64,000 nt of DNA from Trebouxia sp. TZW2008 (GCA_002118135.1 BDIU01000056.1:248001-312000); one strand, 5' to 3'. Shown: positions 10,501 through 22,359, counted from the stretch's first letter. The notes: generated by a model not told the origin, from the sequence alone. A program made the numbers and translations.

Positions 10501-13500
10501 TTACCAAAAGGTGCAACCCAGCAGGTCCTTGTCAGCATTCTGCTCCCTGGCTTCCCGAACTTTCTGTTCCCGCCGCTGCTGCCATGCCTCAGACCTCTCA
10601 ATCACGCTTCCTGCCCATTCCTCAGACAGAGGGCGCTTGTTCAGCTTGGGCTGAAATGTGCACAGCTGCACAGCAGACAGCTTTGGAATCAAGCGTCACT
10701 CAAGTTTGTATGAGCTTATCTGGAACACGACTCAACCTATCATGGTGCAGACAGCCTTTTGGGAATGACTGGCATGACTGCACACCCTTTGAAGACAGCT
10801 CCTTGCTCAGCCAGGACAGCAGTGTATGCAGCTGTAGAGAAGCTGTAGGACAGATTGTGATCTGCATTAGACACAAAGTTGCTGAACGCGCTGACAGGAA
10901 GTGCTAATTCAGCTTTGCGGTGGCATTTGCACGGTGACAACACCCAAGATATTGGCAAAGGAACTTTTTTGAACCCACCCCTTGACAAGATCTGCATTCA
11001 CAAGCAGGTTTAAACGGCTGCTGAGGGAACGCATGCGAAAGACAAATACCACCACTAAAATGCTTGAGCTCACAATGATATCGCCCATTGTCTGTATTTT
11101 ATGCGAACATGTGGGGGCAAGCATTGATTGTCAAGCTCACCGCAAAGTCAGTGTCTTCACGCTGCTGAGGCAGCTTTTCAAGGGAAGTTCGGAGGTCCCT
11201 GATGGTGATCTTGCCTTACTGGTGCATGTACTTCAGCCTGCCCTGCAGGGCTGTGAGGCCCAGCCCTCAAATCATCATCAAACAAGCTCTCAATGATCTC
11301 GCACACTGTCTATCATGTATCCAGGTTTCAAGGCTTGAGAGCAAGAAGCTCACCGCAAACTCAATGTCTTCACGCTGCTGAGGCAGCTTTTCAAGGGAAG
11401 TTTGGCGGTCCCTGATGGTGATCTTGCCCAACTGATGCAGGTAGTTCAGCCTGCCCTGCAGGGCTGTGGGGCCCAGCCCTCGCGTCTGCTCATAAACGGC
11501 CTCAGCCAACTTCATGCTGTGTGAATCCACTCTTGGACTGAAGCTGTCACCGGGCTGCAACATTCGCCGACTGCACACACATGGCAGGTTTGATCATTGA
11601 GCATATGGCTCTGACTACATTGTTCAGTGAGAACTGTATGTAGCAGTCACAATGTCGCTCTGACCACAATGCTAAGTGAGAACTGCATCTAGCAGTCACG
11701 CCCAGATATCATGTCAACATGACCATTGATTTGGCACTGTCAATATGCTCCCCTGGCAATATGCTCCCCTGGCTCATTGGGTGTCCGAGACAATTTTAAC
11801 TATATGAGATATTGAGCAGCATCTGATGGATTTGGACATGTGCATCCATGCTTGGCATGAAGCTGACGCTAGGCTGCGACATGCGCCAGCTGCGCACACA
11901 TCATGTTTTCAGTGTTTCAGTGTGATACAGGATGAGCTACAGCTGTGTCCTTTGCATTGGCATATACAAGACTGAAGCTAAGCGTAGCTGCAGTAACAAA
12001 TAAGCACAACTTTGTGATGTCTGGTGCAGAAAGCCTCATCATACTCATTTTGCCAGAGGGATTCAGCACAACCTCCATGTGCTGCTGAAGGCAACTATGC
12101 TTCTGATTCTGACGAGAGCAGTTCAGATTCAGATGACAAAGATGGTGAAGCCAGATGCTGGCCTCATTGTGTGTATGGCGGGTTTGTTGACCTTACCGCG
12201 TCATGTAGCTTCAAGGATATTTGCAGTGCGGCTTGGTTTAGGTCAGCACATGATCAAACTGGTCAGAGACAGTTGATTGCTTCTGCACGTACCTAGTTGG
12301 GCCTGCTGAGCCTGCCTAGCCCAACTTTATAGTGAGTGAGTGAGTGAGTGAGTGAGTGAGTGAGTGTGTGAGTGAGTGAGTGAGTGAGTGAGTGAGTGAG
12401 TGAGTGAGTGAGTGAGTGAGTGAATGAATGCATGCATGAATGAATGCATGCATGCAAGGACCTGACAGGAGGTTTGACACCTACTGTTCTGTGACCCGCA
12501 CCATAATCTTCTACCTCTTCATCTTGACCATATGACATGTGCCATTCAAAGTTTACCTACTATTGTCTCTGACAACACAGAGTCCAAGCGCTACGTCATC
12601 ACATGATACGAAAGATACCCACATGGAGTGCCTGATGCCATCTGAGGCCTTCGCTTCAGTCAAGCTGTCAAAGCGGTCCAATCTGGCAGAACTCAGACTG
12701 GCAGGAGGCACAGCCAAGATGAAGAAGAAGCAGAAGGCAAAGCAGAAGAAAATGAAGAAAACTTGTTACTTGATATCAGTAGGTACTGACCTGGAATGCC
12801 TGATGCCATCTGAGGCTTTTCCCTTGGTCAAGCTGTCAAAGCGGTCCAATCTGGCAGGACTTAAACTGGCAGGAGGTGCAGCCTTGGATGGGTCCATAAT
12901 CCCCAAGGGCAGATCTTCTGCAAACAGGGCTGCGGCATCGTCAGCCCCTTCATCTTCATTGATCTGAAATGCCCCCAAGTCCATCATCTCTGACTCATCC
13001 TGTAGCCTGTGCGGGGTGAAATGCTCAGGCGTCATGGATCTGCACCACACAAGGTGCGCATTGAGTCCCACCTCAGCAGTAGCATGTGTACAGTATAGTA
13101 ACTTCTCTTTGTATGGATACTTGATGTAAGGACATTCTCAGTGTAAGGACAATGCCATTGGTAATCAATGACTGCATTCTGACTGCAGTAGCACCTCTCA
13201 GTCAGGACAGATTGATACAAGGACGAATTTCTTGGGAACCAAAGCTGTTGTGTTGCACAGAAGTCACTGTATCTGTCTGCACAGCCTTCAGTTCGTTGAT
13301 TAAATGTTGCTCAGTGCTGGATAGACCGTCTCCCACCCACTGTATCATGTGACACTTTGCATCATACAGACGGCACTGACGCACAGTGCATACATTGACG
13401 TATATCTGGTGTCACACAGTTGCACATGGGGGATTCAGCATGCAGTAACTGTGGGCATGATGTAAGCCATTTGCACGAATTTATTGTGACAAGTCATGTC

Positions 13501-16493
13501 AGCGACACACATGATAGTCATTGTCGCTATGGTGCACATGCAAACAGCCTTGTTGGCTGGCTAAAGCATGTACATTCACTCTCCCCCTCTCTGATCAGCA
13601 TATCCAAAAGCATGCCTGCTGGCGTTGTTTTTGTTTACATTACAATGTTTTACTGTCTTAGGGACCCAGCAGGGGGTCATACAGACAATGTCAAGAACAA
13701 GCACAGTTGAGCCAAAAAGGCTCTGAAGAAAGTCTGTTTGACCAGAAGGCAGATCAAGATGCATATTGGCAGCTGCAGCGTACCGTTCTGGGTGCAACAC
13801 CTGGCTGGCATAGTCTGAGGCTGCAGATCGCCACTCTGAATGCTGGCCTTCTGTCCTAGCCTGATTTGCCTGTAGCAGAGGCACATGTTTGCACATTGCT
13901 GAGCATGTTATAGCATAGCATATGTGATTGGTGACAGCTGAGACTGCATTCAGGGTACAGGAGACTCTCTTGATAACAACTGCTTCGCTTGCCAAGAAAC
14001 ATGTCCTTATATTGAAGTGTCCTTACTCAAAGGTGTCAGAATGCAGTGGCTGGTCATGCATTGCGCTGTCCTTGCATCAAGAATGTCCCTGCATCAACTT
14101 TCCTTAGCAAGAGAAGTTTCTGTAGCAGAGGCAAATGCTTGTATGTTGCTGATCATGTTTACAGCATAGCATATGTGATTGCTGACAGCTGAGACTGCGT
14201 TGAGGGTACTGCAATCATGCACTGCAGCATGTCATTAATACTACAGCACAATTGCAGTGGCATTGCTGAGCATTGATAAGTTGCCTTTGGATGTGCTACA
14301 TTACACATTGCACCTGTAAGTGCGAACAGAGCCTGGCGTAATGTAAAGCATGATGCAGGAACTATGCAACTTTCCTTGCGTGATGCAAGCTCCCCAAAAA
14401 CTTGAGCAGGTTGTTTCAATGCAGAGCGACCAACTAACACAATGTGTGGCAGGTGCGTGTCCACACATACTGTGAAGAGCACACATGCAGCGTTGATGTC
14501 AGCAATAGGGCATTGCTCATGTGGAAATCAGCAAGAAAGCTACCAGAAGCTTTAACGCTTGTGCGTGTACAGATGCCAATGAGAAGAAGTGCTTACCTGC
14601 AGAGTATTAGCCATGCTGCCAAATCGCCCGGTGTTGCTCAGACTTGATGTAGGTCTTGCCCCTTCCCTCAGAGTCTGCGTGTGTGTGCGAGGGGATGACA
14701 ACGGAGAAGAGGCATGCAGGGCTGAGCGCAAGGCATCTGGGTGCAACCCCAGATCATGACTAAACCCGTGACTAAGCCCATGACTAAGCCCGCTCCTGGT
14801 CATGGTGGCCGCAGCTGAGGCAGGGCGGGAGTTTGGGCGGGAGTGCTGGCGGGAGGTGGATTGGAGGGAAGCGGAGGTAGTCACAAACAAGGGCAGGGCA
14901 TCATCAACTGCCCTGGCTGCTTTTTGGACCAAACGCCTTGCTGCATCATCTGCTACTGCACTTTCTCTGAGAATGGCAGCCAGAGTTGCCCCTTGGAAAG
15001 ATTCAGACTTAGCATCAGGCCTATGCACTGTCTGCACTGGCTCACTACTGCTGCCCTTGAACATGTCATGATGTGCAACATGCTTCTCAATAGACGCCTG
15101 CCTTGCTTTGGACATCTGGATGGCCATCTGATCACGTGACACTGAGCTAACACGAGCCAGCGTGACCTTGTTTGAGGACAAGTAATGTGGAACATCACCC
15201 TGGCCATTCACATGCTGATGAGCTTTGGCTGCATGGTTAGCAGCTGTGACTTCAGGGCTGTTGCTAAGTGCCCTGTCTGCAGGGCTGCTGCCAACCGCCC
15301 TGCCCTGCGCATGCTCACTGCGCTCGGTCACTGGTTCAAACGCTGCAACAGCTGCACTGGTGCTTCCTGACCCCACGTTGAGTCCTGCATCATGCTGATT
15401 GTGCTTGCCATCAGCACTCATGTGGTCATCTGCTTCCTCGACAGCTGCATGGAAAGCCTGTACCATGACTGCTGCAGCAGCTGGGTTAGGCGCTGCAGCA
15501 TGCTGCTGTGTTGGTGTATGGCTGGAATCAGGTCTGGGTGCATCTGATGTGGATGCTGAGTCAGCATGCTGATGTGACGCTGACTCAGCTGCAGGGGGGA
15601 TGCTGTCTACATCAGCATGTGATGCAGCGGTGGTTGCCCATGCAGGCTTCTTCCTCCTGCAGCATGAAAGCTGTGTTACGCAGAGTTTGATGATATACAA
15701 AACCCCAAGCATGAGCACTCTCTCAGCAACAGTACAGTCACCCAGCATGGTGCTGACAATACGTATGCCAGTAAGCAAACTTGCTACCGGGTTTAATACT
15801 GACAAATGATGCAAGCAGGCTGCTGCATCTTGGTTGATGCTTGCAGGTACCTGAGAGAGAGCTCATGGACCTTTTCTGCTATTGCTGCACTGCTTGGCAC
15901 ATCGTAGGTGCCAGACAGGCCTTTCTCAAGATTGCCGCTTGTATGTCTGCCCAAGCTGGACTTGTCACCAGACCTGCAAATTAGCAATGTCAGAAGGGCA
16001 GCTGTCAAAGTGGTGCCTTTGCAGATTTGCTTCGCTGCAAGACATCTTGTTAGGTTCAAGTTGGCTCACCTTGCACTGAGCAAGCGACCTGGCTGCATTT
16101 GCCTTGATGCCACGCCTGCTCCCTCGACTTCGGCCTTCAAACTGAGCAGTCGTCAAGTAGCTCCTATAGGCAACCTCAGTTTAGTTGGACCTGGGTTGCG
16201 AGCCTGCATCGGGAACCCTGAGCTTCGGCTGCAACTGATGTATCAATCAATGAACGCAAGCTGTGCTCCGTTTTATACTGCAGCTGCAGTATGAGACTTT
16301 GTGCTTGCTTCACGATTAGCAGACACGACGGCAAGCAATTTGTTTGTCTCACCTCGAGGTTTGTTGGAAGGGAGGTGCAGAAGCTTTCTGAGTCTGCTTG
16401 ACAATGACGCCCTCGCAACGCTTCAGTGCAATACAGTGCACCCCCCTCAGACCATAATTAGACGGCCGGCCATGCCTTGCGCTGCGACTGTAA
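10501..16493 (-). CDS. Long protein with F-x-P motifs, possibly ciliary or centrosomal; 5' end open
   Basis: Eight exons chain in phase: about 16353-16493, 16077-16163, 15851-15973, 14597-15656, 13784-13869, 12791-13039, 11354-11570 and 10501-10650, roughly 700 residues. The largest exon is low-complexity (Ala/Ser/His-rich). The C-terminal third has a recurring pattern F-x-P-x: HFTPHRLQDESE, SFSPRVDSHSMKLAEAVYEQ, and EFAPKLNKRPLSEEW (formed across the last junction), then a charged helix (QRREQKVREAREQ) and GCTFW. Repeats of the type CTFxPxIN...S..LA are known to me from protist and flagellar or centrosomal coiled-coil proteins, which is the basis for the guess; no function is proven. The first exon has no in-frame ATG, so a further 5' exon is needed between 16493 and 17284. 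Introns hold decayed copies of exons (see 11140-11900 and 12641-12711), one with an in-frame stop, which I excluded. Confidence 0.6.
11140..11900. repeat. Echo copies around the SFSPRV exon
   Basis: The exon at 11354-11570 (minus) has a partial copy at about 11150-11262 covering its last ~110 bases plus donor. That copy reads LTALQGRLKYMHQ, then an in-frame TAA, then GKITIRDLRTSLEKLPQQRE. A second, more diverged copy of its acceptor and first bases is at about 11840-11895. In addition 11607-11700 holds two ~47-base units (CTCTGAC(T/C)ACA... AGTGAGAACTG...) and CAATATGCTCCCCTGG is repeated at 11741-11772. Confidence 0.8.
12233..12456 (+). mobile_element. Dispersed repeat R1 copy 1, 5'-truncated, with tetranucleotide tail
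   Basis: The core (12233-12323) includes CAGCACATGATCAAACTGG, ACAGTTGATTGCTTCTG and TACCTAGTTGGGCCTGCTGA. It ends AGCCCAAC and is followed by about 90 bases of (GAGT)n and then GAAT/GCAT units to 12456. The same core, with different tetranucleotides after it, is at 43141-43418 and, inverted, at 49218-49378. Those copies extend further 5' than this one. Shared 3' end, variable 5' truncation and a simple-repeat tail are the habits of a non-LTR retroelement (SINE or LINE tail). No reverse transcriptase frame is present. Confidence 0.6.
12641..12711 (-). repeat. Echo of the 12791-13039 exon 3' part
   Basis: On the minus strand this reads PPASLS-ARLDRFDSLTEAK then ASDGIRHS, a near copy of the end of the exon at 12791-13039 (SPARLDRFDSLTKGKASDGI). 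It lies about 130 bases downstream of that exon in the same intron. It could be a second usable exon end or a decayed duplicate; its donor is less clear than that of the main copy. Confidence 0.8.
13855..14212. repeat. Duplicated intron segment with acceptor
   Basis: About 95 bases starting TGTAGCAGAGGCA(C/A)ATG and running through AGCATAGCATATGTGATTG and GACAGCTGAGACTGC occur at about 13871-13960 and again at 14119-14208. On the minus strand the first copy contains the acceptor of the exon ending at 13869. The second is upstream in the same intron and keeps the CTCTGCTACAG acceptor-like text but no exon behind it. Confidence 0.85.
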
Positions 16494-17284
16494 CAGTGTG
16501 GGTACCATCTTGACTGAAGGATTCTGAAGCCAGACACACAAAGTCCCCTTCATGAAACTGCGCCTAACGCTGCGTATGAGCTTAAACATTGCACCGTGTT
16601 GCAGTTGTGGCAACGATATATGATGTCACCCATTGCATGCAGCTGCAAAAATTAATTTGGCAATGGACAAGGCTGGTACGTACCTGGCTTACAATTGCCA
16701 ACCAGTTAATGATTTGACCAAACCAATGGCCAAGCATGAAGCCAATGCCAATTTATTTTGCATTGCCGATTGACTGTACAGATGCGCAGCTATTGCAGTC
16801 CACGAGAGCTTGCCCACGACAATTACGCTTTTTCGCGGGAATCGCTGTGGCCAAAATGAGCTGCAACGTGACCAAAATTCCGCGCAAAACTCGCACGTGG
16901 GCTGCTTTGGCAAGTGCCGGCACGTGTAGAAGCTCTGCACAAAGGCTGCACGACACTGAAATCACGATGGCGCACGAGCGGGACGGCCCACGTGTGGCAT
17001 CTCGCACGTGTAGATTAGGTCACATGTTCCAGAAACAGCATTTTGCAGTACATAATGCAGTACCAAGCGGCTCGTCATGGGTAATGCCTCGAATTTTGCA
17101 GCCGTTCACCAGAGGCAGAAAACTTGGCTCGGAAACTCGAAATCCCGGTCTAAGCGTTGAGCACGTTGCTGTCAGTTCGCACCGCTAGTCAACTTCAGCT
17201 GCTTGCAGCCGGAACGGCTGGCCAAATCCACCCCGGTCCCAGTGCGACGATCAGCGCTTGACTGCTGCATCACAGTTTGACACG
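16494..17284. other. Divergent intergenic region (F-x-P gene / serC)
   Basis: Contains the serC upstream region and probably the missing first exon and promoter of the minus-strand F-x-P gene. It is rich in short CACGTG-like motifs (CACGTGG near 16895, CACGTGT near 16920 and 16990, CACGTGT near 17005), which resemble plant G-box cores. I cannot show that they are used. Confidence 0.35.
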
Positions 17285-20200
17285 ATGGGCAAAGGCGCAG
17301 AGCGTGCTCCTGTGGAGCTGCTGGCCCCTCAGCTATTGCAATTTCAGCAGAAGAGGGCGCACAACTTTTCTGCTGGAGCAGCTATGTTTGACACAGACGT
17401 TTTGTCCTACATGCAAGACAACTTTCTTAGCTATGAAGGCAGTGGCATGGGTCTCTTTGTGAGTACCATCGCGCGGATAGCAGCCACCAATTGCTTGCAC
17501 AGACAATGCAGCAATGCATGCCTAATTCATCTGACGTGCGAGGGCTGTGTTGACGCAGGAAATGAGTCAGCGGGATCCTGGCGGGCCTGTACAAGCCTGC
17601 ATCGCACGTACAGAGAAAAACCTTCGGCTACTTCTAGACATTCCTGACAATTACAGAGTCTTGTTCTTCCAGGTGAGTTGCTGCTTGCATTTGTGCTAGG
17701 CTCTCCTCTGCCTGTGCATATCTCTGAAACGATCGGCTCCTGCAGGGTGGCGCTCATGCTCAGTTTGCAGCTATTCCTATGAATCTGTTTGGTAAGTCCG
17801 GCTTGTCATTGGTCTCTCATGCAATGCTTGCATGTTCAATGGACAGTTGCCTGAAACTGCAGTTGGCTCAGCCTCATGTCCTGTAAATGCAGGCAGAAAC
17901 GCAAAGGCAGACTATGCTGGTCAAGGGGTTTGGAATTTGAAAGCAGCAGCTGAAGCAAGAAAATTCGGTGAAGTGCACATTCCAAAAGGCAGCATTGCCA
18001 ATGGACAGGGTGCATACCCTCCTGTTGAAGAGTGGTAAGCATCTGGCGCGGTTTTGCAACACCTGTGCTCCGGCCATCTGCAGCCAATTGTATTCGATGT
18101 CTGTTGGCTTCCTGTGTGCATCATTTAACATCAACCTGGTCATGCAGCAGCGGACGCTTGGGCTGCTGCATGTCGTCTGTGCATGTGAGACCTGCGTAAA
18201 CTTCAGGAAAGTGCGTCATGCTTTCAGGGCTCTAGTAGACAATGCTGCGTGTGTAAACACCCGTATGAATGTGAGACCTGCATGAAATTCAGAAAAGTGT
18301 GTCATGCATGCAGAGATCTGACAGGCAATGCTGCAATTACATACATGTCTGTGTGCATGCAAGACCTGCCTGAACTCCACAAAAGTAGTCATGCTTGCAG
18401 CGATCTGTCAGACAATGCTGCATACATACATGTCTCTGTGCATGCGAGGCTTCATGAGATTCAGAAGAGTGTGTCATACTTGCAGGGGTCTATCAGATGA
18501 CGCTGCATATGTACACATCTGTGGCAATGAAACCATGTCAGGCTTGACTTTCCACACAGAGCCAGATGTTGGTCCTAACAGAGTGCTTGTGGCAGACATG
18601 ACCTCCAGCTTACTTTCCCGCCCAGTTGATGTCAGCAAATACGGTGTCATCTATGCCAGCTCAGGAAAGAACTTGGGGCCAGCCGGCAACTGCGTAGTCA
18701 TTGTGCGAGATGATTTGTTTGGCAATGAGCTCCCACAGGTATACTGCTGCCATTCAGCTTGAACCGCAATCTTTGCTTAGCCTGTATGCAGCACTCCATT
18801 TTTTGTAGCTATACAGAGCACAGGACTGACACTCTGTTGCGCATGTGACTGTCAACATCCTGTGGCATTTGTGCCCAACGTCTCATACTAGACATCCTCC
18901 TAGTCTTGTGCATGAAGCAGCATCTTCTGCATGCTTGTCAAACTAATCTTGAGTTGCAACATTTTGGGCTTAGACTCGGCATCACTAAGCAGAAACCATA
19001 TGCATCATGCAAAGGTGTGGGCTGCACGCCACCACTTCCTGTTCTTGTTTGCCACCTTGCCTTCAGCAAGATCCTGTGTTGTGTTGTTTGACAGCAGCTA
19101 TCTGAAGTCTTATTGCAAACACATCTCGACAGGCATGATGTTGCACTGATAGTTCGACATGGACAGACCTTCTCACAAGAGCTGCTGCACCAACAGCTTG
19201 ATGTGTCAACACAATAGCTGCGGCACTGGCAGCTGAACACGCTAAGGGATGTCCACAATTGCTGTTGCACTATCACCTGAAGATGTCAACACCTTCTCGC
19301 AATAGCTGCTGCACCGACATCTTGACATGCCAGCACTGCCACACCAAGATCTTGACATGTCAACATCTCCTCACAATAGCTGCTGCGCTGACAGTTTGAC
19401 ATGCCAGCAGTGACTGTAGGTGCTGCACTCACAGGTTAACATGCCAATGTGTGCTTTCAGACCCCCAGTATCCTGTCTTGGAAGACACAAGCAGATGCTG
19501 GTAACATTTACAACACACCAAACATCTTCTCCATCTGGGCGTTGGAGTGCATAACAGCAGACTTGCTTGCCAAGGGTGGCTTAGTCACAGCAGTTGATAG
19601 AGCAAGGCGACGAGCACAACTGGTGAGCCTGGAACTGCTGCATCTTTGCTTGTGTTGAGTTGTAAATTATGCACTCAGTGGTTTTGCGTCTCTGCTGTGC
19701 CTTTCAAACTATCTAGCAGCCTGTCTGGTTGTCCGCATCTGCCTTAGAAAGCTTGTGGGTCAGGAACTGCCCTGCGCTGCATCAGTCAGATTTGATGTCT
19801 TTGCTCTTGATATCTCAAAGCAGCCTTTTGCAAGTGACATTCAGCTGAGTGCAAGCAACATAATGCTTGCAGGTATATGACCTCATAGATCAGTCAGAAG
19901 GGTTTTACGTCAACAACATCAACCAAGAATACAGATCACACACTGCTCTTCCATTCAGGTGAGTAGACACAGTGCTCTGAATCTGTAGCACTCTGCTGTG
20001 TTTGTCCAGCTGTTTTCCTTTGCAAACTCTGGCAAGCCAGTGATGCCAATTCACAATGTTGGCCTTCGTTGTGATTACGCTGACTGGCCAAGCTCCCTGC
20101 GCACTAGCAGACACCTTTCAATGTGGGTCTTGTTCCAGGCATGCACTATTGTCGTATGCATTCGTTTGCTTTGCTGCGTCTGGTTTGCACCAAGTTTTGA

Positions 20201-20467
20201 CTGCTAGTGTGATGCAGATGTTCTGGCCCATACATCCTCACTCTGCTTCTGAACGTCTGTCTTGCAAACTGCAGAATACACGGCGGAGACAAGCAACTGG
20301 AAGACTTGTTTGTCAAGGAGTCTACAGAAGCTGGGTTGCTACAACTGTTTGGACATCCACTCTTAGGTGGTTTGAGGGTGTGCATATACAATGGCTTGCC
20401 AGACGAAGCCATTTCAGAACTCCTGGTCTTCATGTCAGCTTTTGCAAAGAAGCACCGGCGTTGTTAG
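17285..20467 (+). CDS. serC: Phosphoserine aminotransferase
   Basis: Eight exons join in frame: 17285-17458, 17559-17672, 17746-17791, 17893-18034, 18486-18738, 19461-19622, 19873-19958 and 20275-20467, giving 389 residues. The enzyme transfers an amino group from glutamate to 3-phosphohydroxypyruvate, step two of phosphorylated serine synthesis, using PLP. Motifs: HNFSAG (residues 34-39), [44 protein letters not shown], and [10 protein letters not shown] with the PLP lysine at about residue 220. [11 protein letters not shown] and [12 protein letters not shown] are also present. Length fits the family. Oddities: no plastid transit peptide is seen (only about 33 residues precede HNFSAG, and no in-frame ATG lies upstream), and the usual SAGPA is SAGAA. 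Land-plant enzymes are plastidic, so either this one is cytosolic or an upstream exon was missed. Intron 4 carries three echoes of the exon 5 acceptor. Confidence 0.93.
18142..18524 (+). repeat. Four-fold ~86-base array: intron 4 acceptor plus start of serC exon 5
   Basis: CAG acceptors end at 18227, 18313, 18400 and 18485, spaced 86, 87 and 85. Each is preceded by related text (GCATG(T/C)(G/A)AGACCTGC ... CA(G/C)(A/G)AAAGT) and followed by a copy of the exon start: the real one encodes [12 protein letters not shown], the copies [24 protein letters not shown] and [12 protein letters not shown]. Only the last is continuous with the rest of exon 5. Confidence 0.92.
19140..19440. repeat. Degenerate tandem repeat in serC intron 5
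   Basis: Repeats of about 45 to 70 bases built around CTTCTC(A/G)CAATAGCTGCTGCACCGAC and TTGACATG(C/T)CA(A/G)CA, ending just before the exon 6 acceptor at 19460. Unit length is irregular. Confidence 0.7.
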
Positions 20468-21373
20468 CAGCTCAGTCATATGTCTGGCCCCTACATGATG
20501 CAGTGACAACTCATGATGACTGTGACTTGTCAAAGAGCGGAGTTTGCCTGCATATGTATTCTTGACTCAGTACACAGTTTTGTGGAAGCTGCCAAGGCTG
20601 TTATGGGTATGAGATCAAATAATGTCTGCTGTTTCAGGAAGTCTTGTTGCTGCACTGTGTTGTGAGCAAGCGTGATAGATGGTTTATGTTAGTGTCTGCG
20701 TTTGAAGTGGTGATGGTGCCCTAGTTGTTTAGCTGGCAAGCTTCCATAATGTATGAACAAGTGTAGCAAAACATTAGACAGCATTGCTATTGTTTCAACA
20801 TCATTTTAAGCGATGTCTGTAAGAAAGCTCCTCGCACACCATGTCAGTATTTCGAGCATGTCAAAGTGCAGCAACTCAATGACTGGTGGTCAACGATTAT
20901 TGTTGCGAGTGTCTCGCTTCTATCAATATTCCGAAGTTCCCTCCAAAGGTCTTAGTGGCTGAAACGCGTGATGGCAGCCTGTTACTGCAATCAGCCACAA
21001 ACGCCACCCATACAGGATTGAGCGAAGCGTCAACGTTCCACACAAAATTGCTTGCAAGCCTCATCCTTTGGCACAGTGTCTCAGTTTCAGCTTCAAGTGA
21101 TGAAGGGCGATTAGCTGTAGGGGGCGTTTGCTCTGAACATTCACTGGACTCGCTGCAACTGCAGGCATCTGCCTCAGCGCTTCAAGCTAGGCGAGTCTCG
21201 AAGCGACGTCGCTACTGACCTTGACAGAAGGACGATTGAGCGCACTGCCGATTTCAGGACGCGCAGCGCGCATACAGTGACCACTGCTTCCTTTGCTTGA
21301 AACTCATCGACCCCACTGAGCGCGCGACATCTGGGACTTTTGCAGCTTGCATCTCGACAGCTGCTACTTTGGT
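20468..21373. other. Gap between serC and the YIPF6-type gene
   Basis: About 900 bases holding the serC 3' region and the upstream region of the next plus-strand gene. Open frames of up to 110 codons occur (for example 20886-21218) but have no splice pattern or recognisable protein. No repeat found. Confidence 0.45.
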
Positions 21374-22359
21374 ATGTCAAAAGGCCAAGGAGGTTCTCCT
21401 GGCGCGGCATTTTCGGAGGATGTCGAGCGGGTGAGGGTGCTGATCACATGAGGCCTGATTGGTGCCTCAGCCATTCTGTCGCCGACTGAGGCTGTGCTCT
21501 GAACAAAAAGTGTTCACGTAGTTGTTTCAGCAAGAGCCTTCACACGTGCCGGCAGTTGCCGCATCCAGCGGTTCCCAGCAAGCAGCTCCTTCACCATCTA
21601 GAGGATACACATCAAATGCACCTGAGTCTCCAAGCGCAGAAAGCCTGAACACCCTTGATGAGCCCGTATGGCATACCATCAGGAGAGATCTGATTCGTAT
21701 CTATGGCAATTTGGTGCTTGTGGTATTCCCCTTCAAGAACAGAGATCAGCAAACAGCTGCGCTACGCAACTGGGATCTATGGGGTCCCATGGTATGTGCT
21801 GACCGTCAGAACTTGCCTGTACAGTATGCAAACAAGCACAATCTTGCACCCTGGCATGCACTTTGCAGGTCTTCACTCTCACATTGGCGATTTGCCTATC
21901 AGCCAATTCTCAGAAGCCAGGCAGCGTTTTCTCGGTAAGCCTGCCAAATGCAACTTGCTAATTTTGATGCAGCCCTTTGACAATGGAGCAGCATCTGCAC
22001 CAAAAACAAACACAGGACATGTGATGAACTTGCCCATGCAGCTGGTGTTTGCGTCATTATCAGCGGGAGCAGTGGTCTTGACCTGCAATGTAGTATTGCT
22101 TGGAGGGAACATTGGCTTCTTCCAGTCTATGTGTCTATTGGGCTACTGCATTTTCCCGCTTGATGTGGCTGCCATCATCACTATATGGGTGACCAACATC
22201 ATAGCAAGATGGATCATAGTCTTGGTGGCCCTGTCTTGGTGCTCTTGGGCGTCTGTTCCATTCATCGCAGGCTCTGTATCTCCAGCAAGGAAAGCTCTGG
22301 CTGTGTACCCTCTGCTGTTGCTGTATACATACATGGCATGGCTTGCATTGATCAGATAG
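21374..22359 (+). CDS. YIPF6: YIPF6-type Golgi membrane protein (Yip1 family)
   Basis: Four exons join in frame: 21374-21430, 21531-21791, 21869-21934 and 22042-22359, giving 233 residues. Yip1 family proteins are multi-spanning proteins of the early secretory pathway that bind Rab GTPases and act in ER-Golgi traffic. The cytosolic N-terminal half is Ser/Pro-rich up to residue 63. Then come [20 protein letters not shown] and RNWDLWGPM, the conserved juxtamembrane motif of YIPF6 and YIPF7 members. Five hydrophobic segments follow, with [20 protein letters not shown] between them and a final [17 protein letters not shown]. The protein ends three residues after the last helix, as in YIPF6. Length matches the family (about 235). 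Introns are 67 to 107 bases long. Confidence 0.92.

Noticed and set aside
12539..12967. 142-codon plus frame with a repeated motif (LSKRSNLA twice)
   Set aside because: The repeat comes from the duplicated minus-strand exon (ARLDRFDSL); the plus frame is its reverse shadow.
14802..15139. Plus-strand frames opposite the large exon of the F-x-P gene
   Set aside because: They are antisense shadows of the 1,060-base minus-strand exon, which chains in phase with its neighbours.
17258..17284. serC start at 17258
   Set aside because: The codon is TTG; the first in-frame ATG is 17285.
18142..18524. CRISPR-like or intronic minisatellite only
   Set aside because: The repeated unit includes the real exon 5 start, so it is an exon-edge duplication rather than a simple satellite.
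21703..22359. Single 218-codon frame as an unspliced gene
   Set aside because: Splicing gives the conserved Yip1 family protein; the long frame reads through introns.
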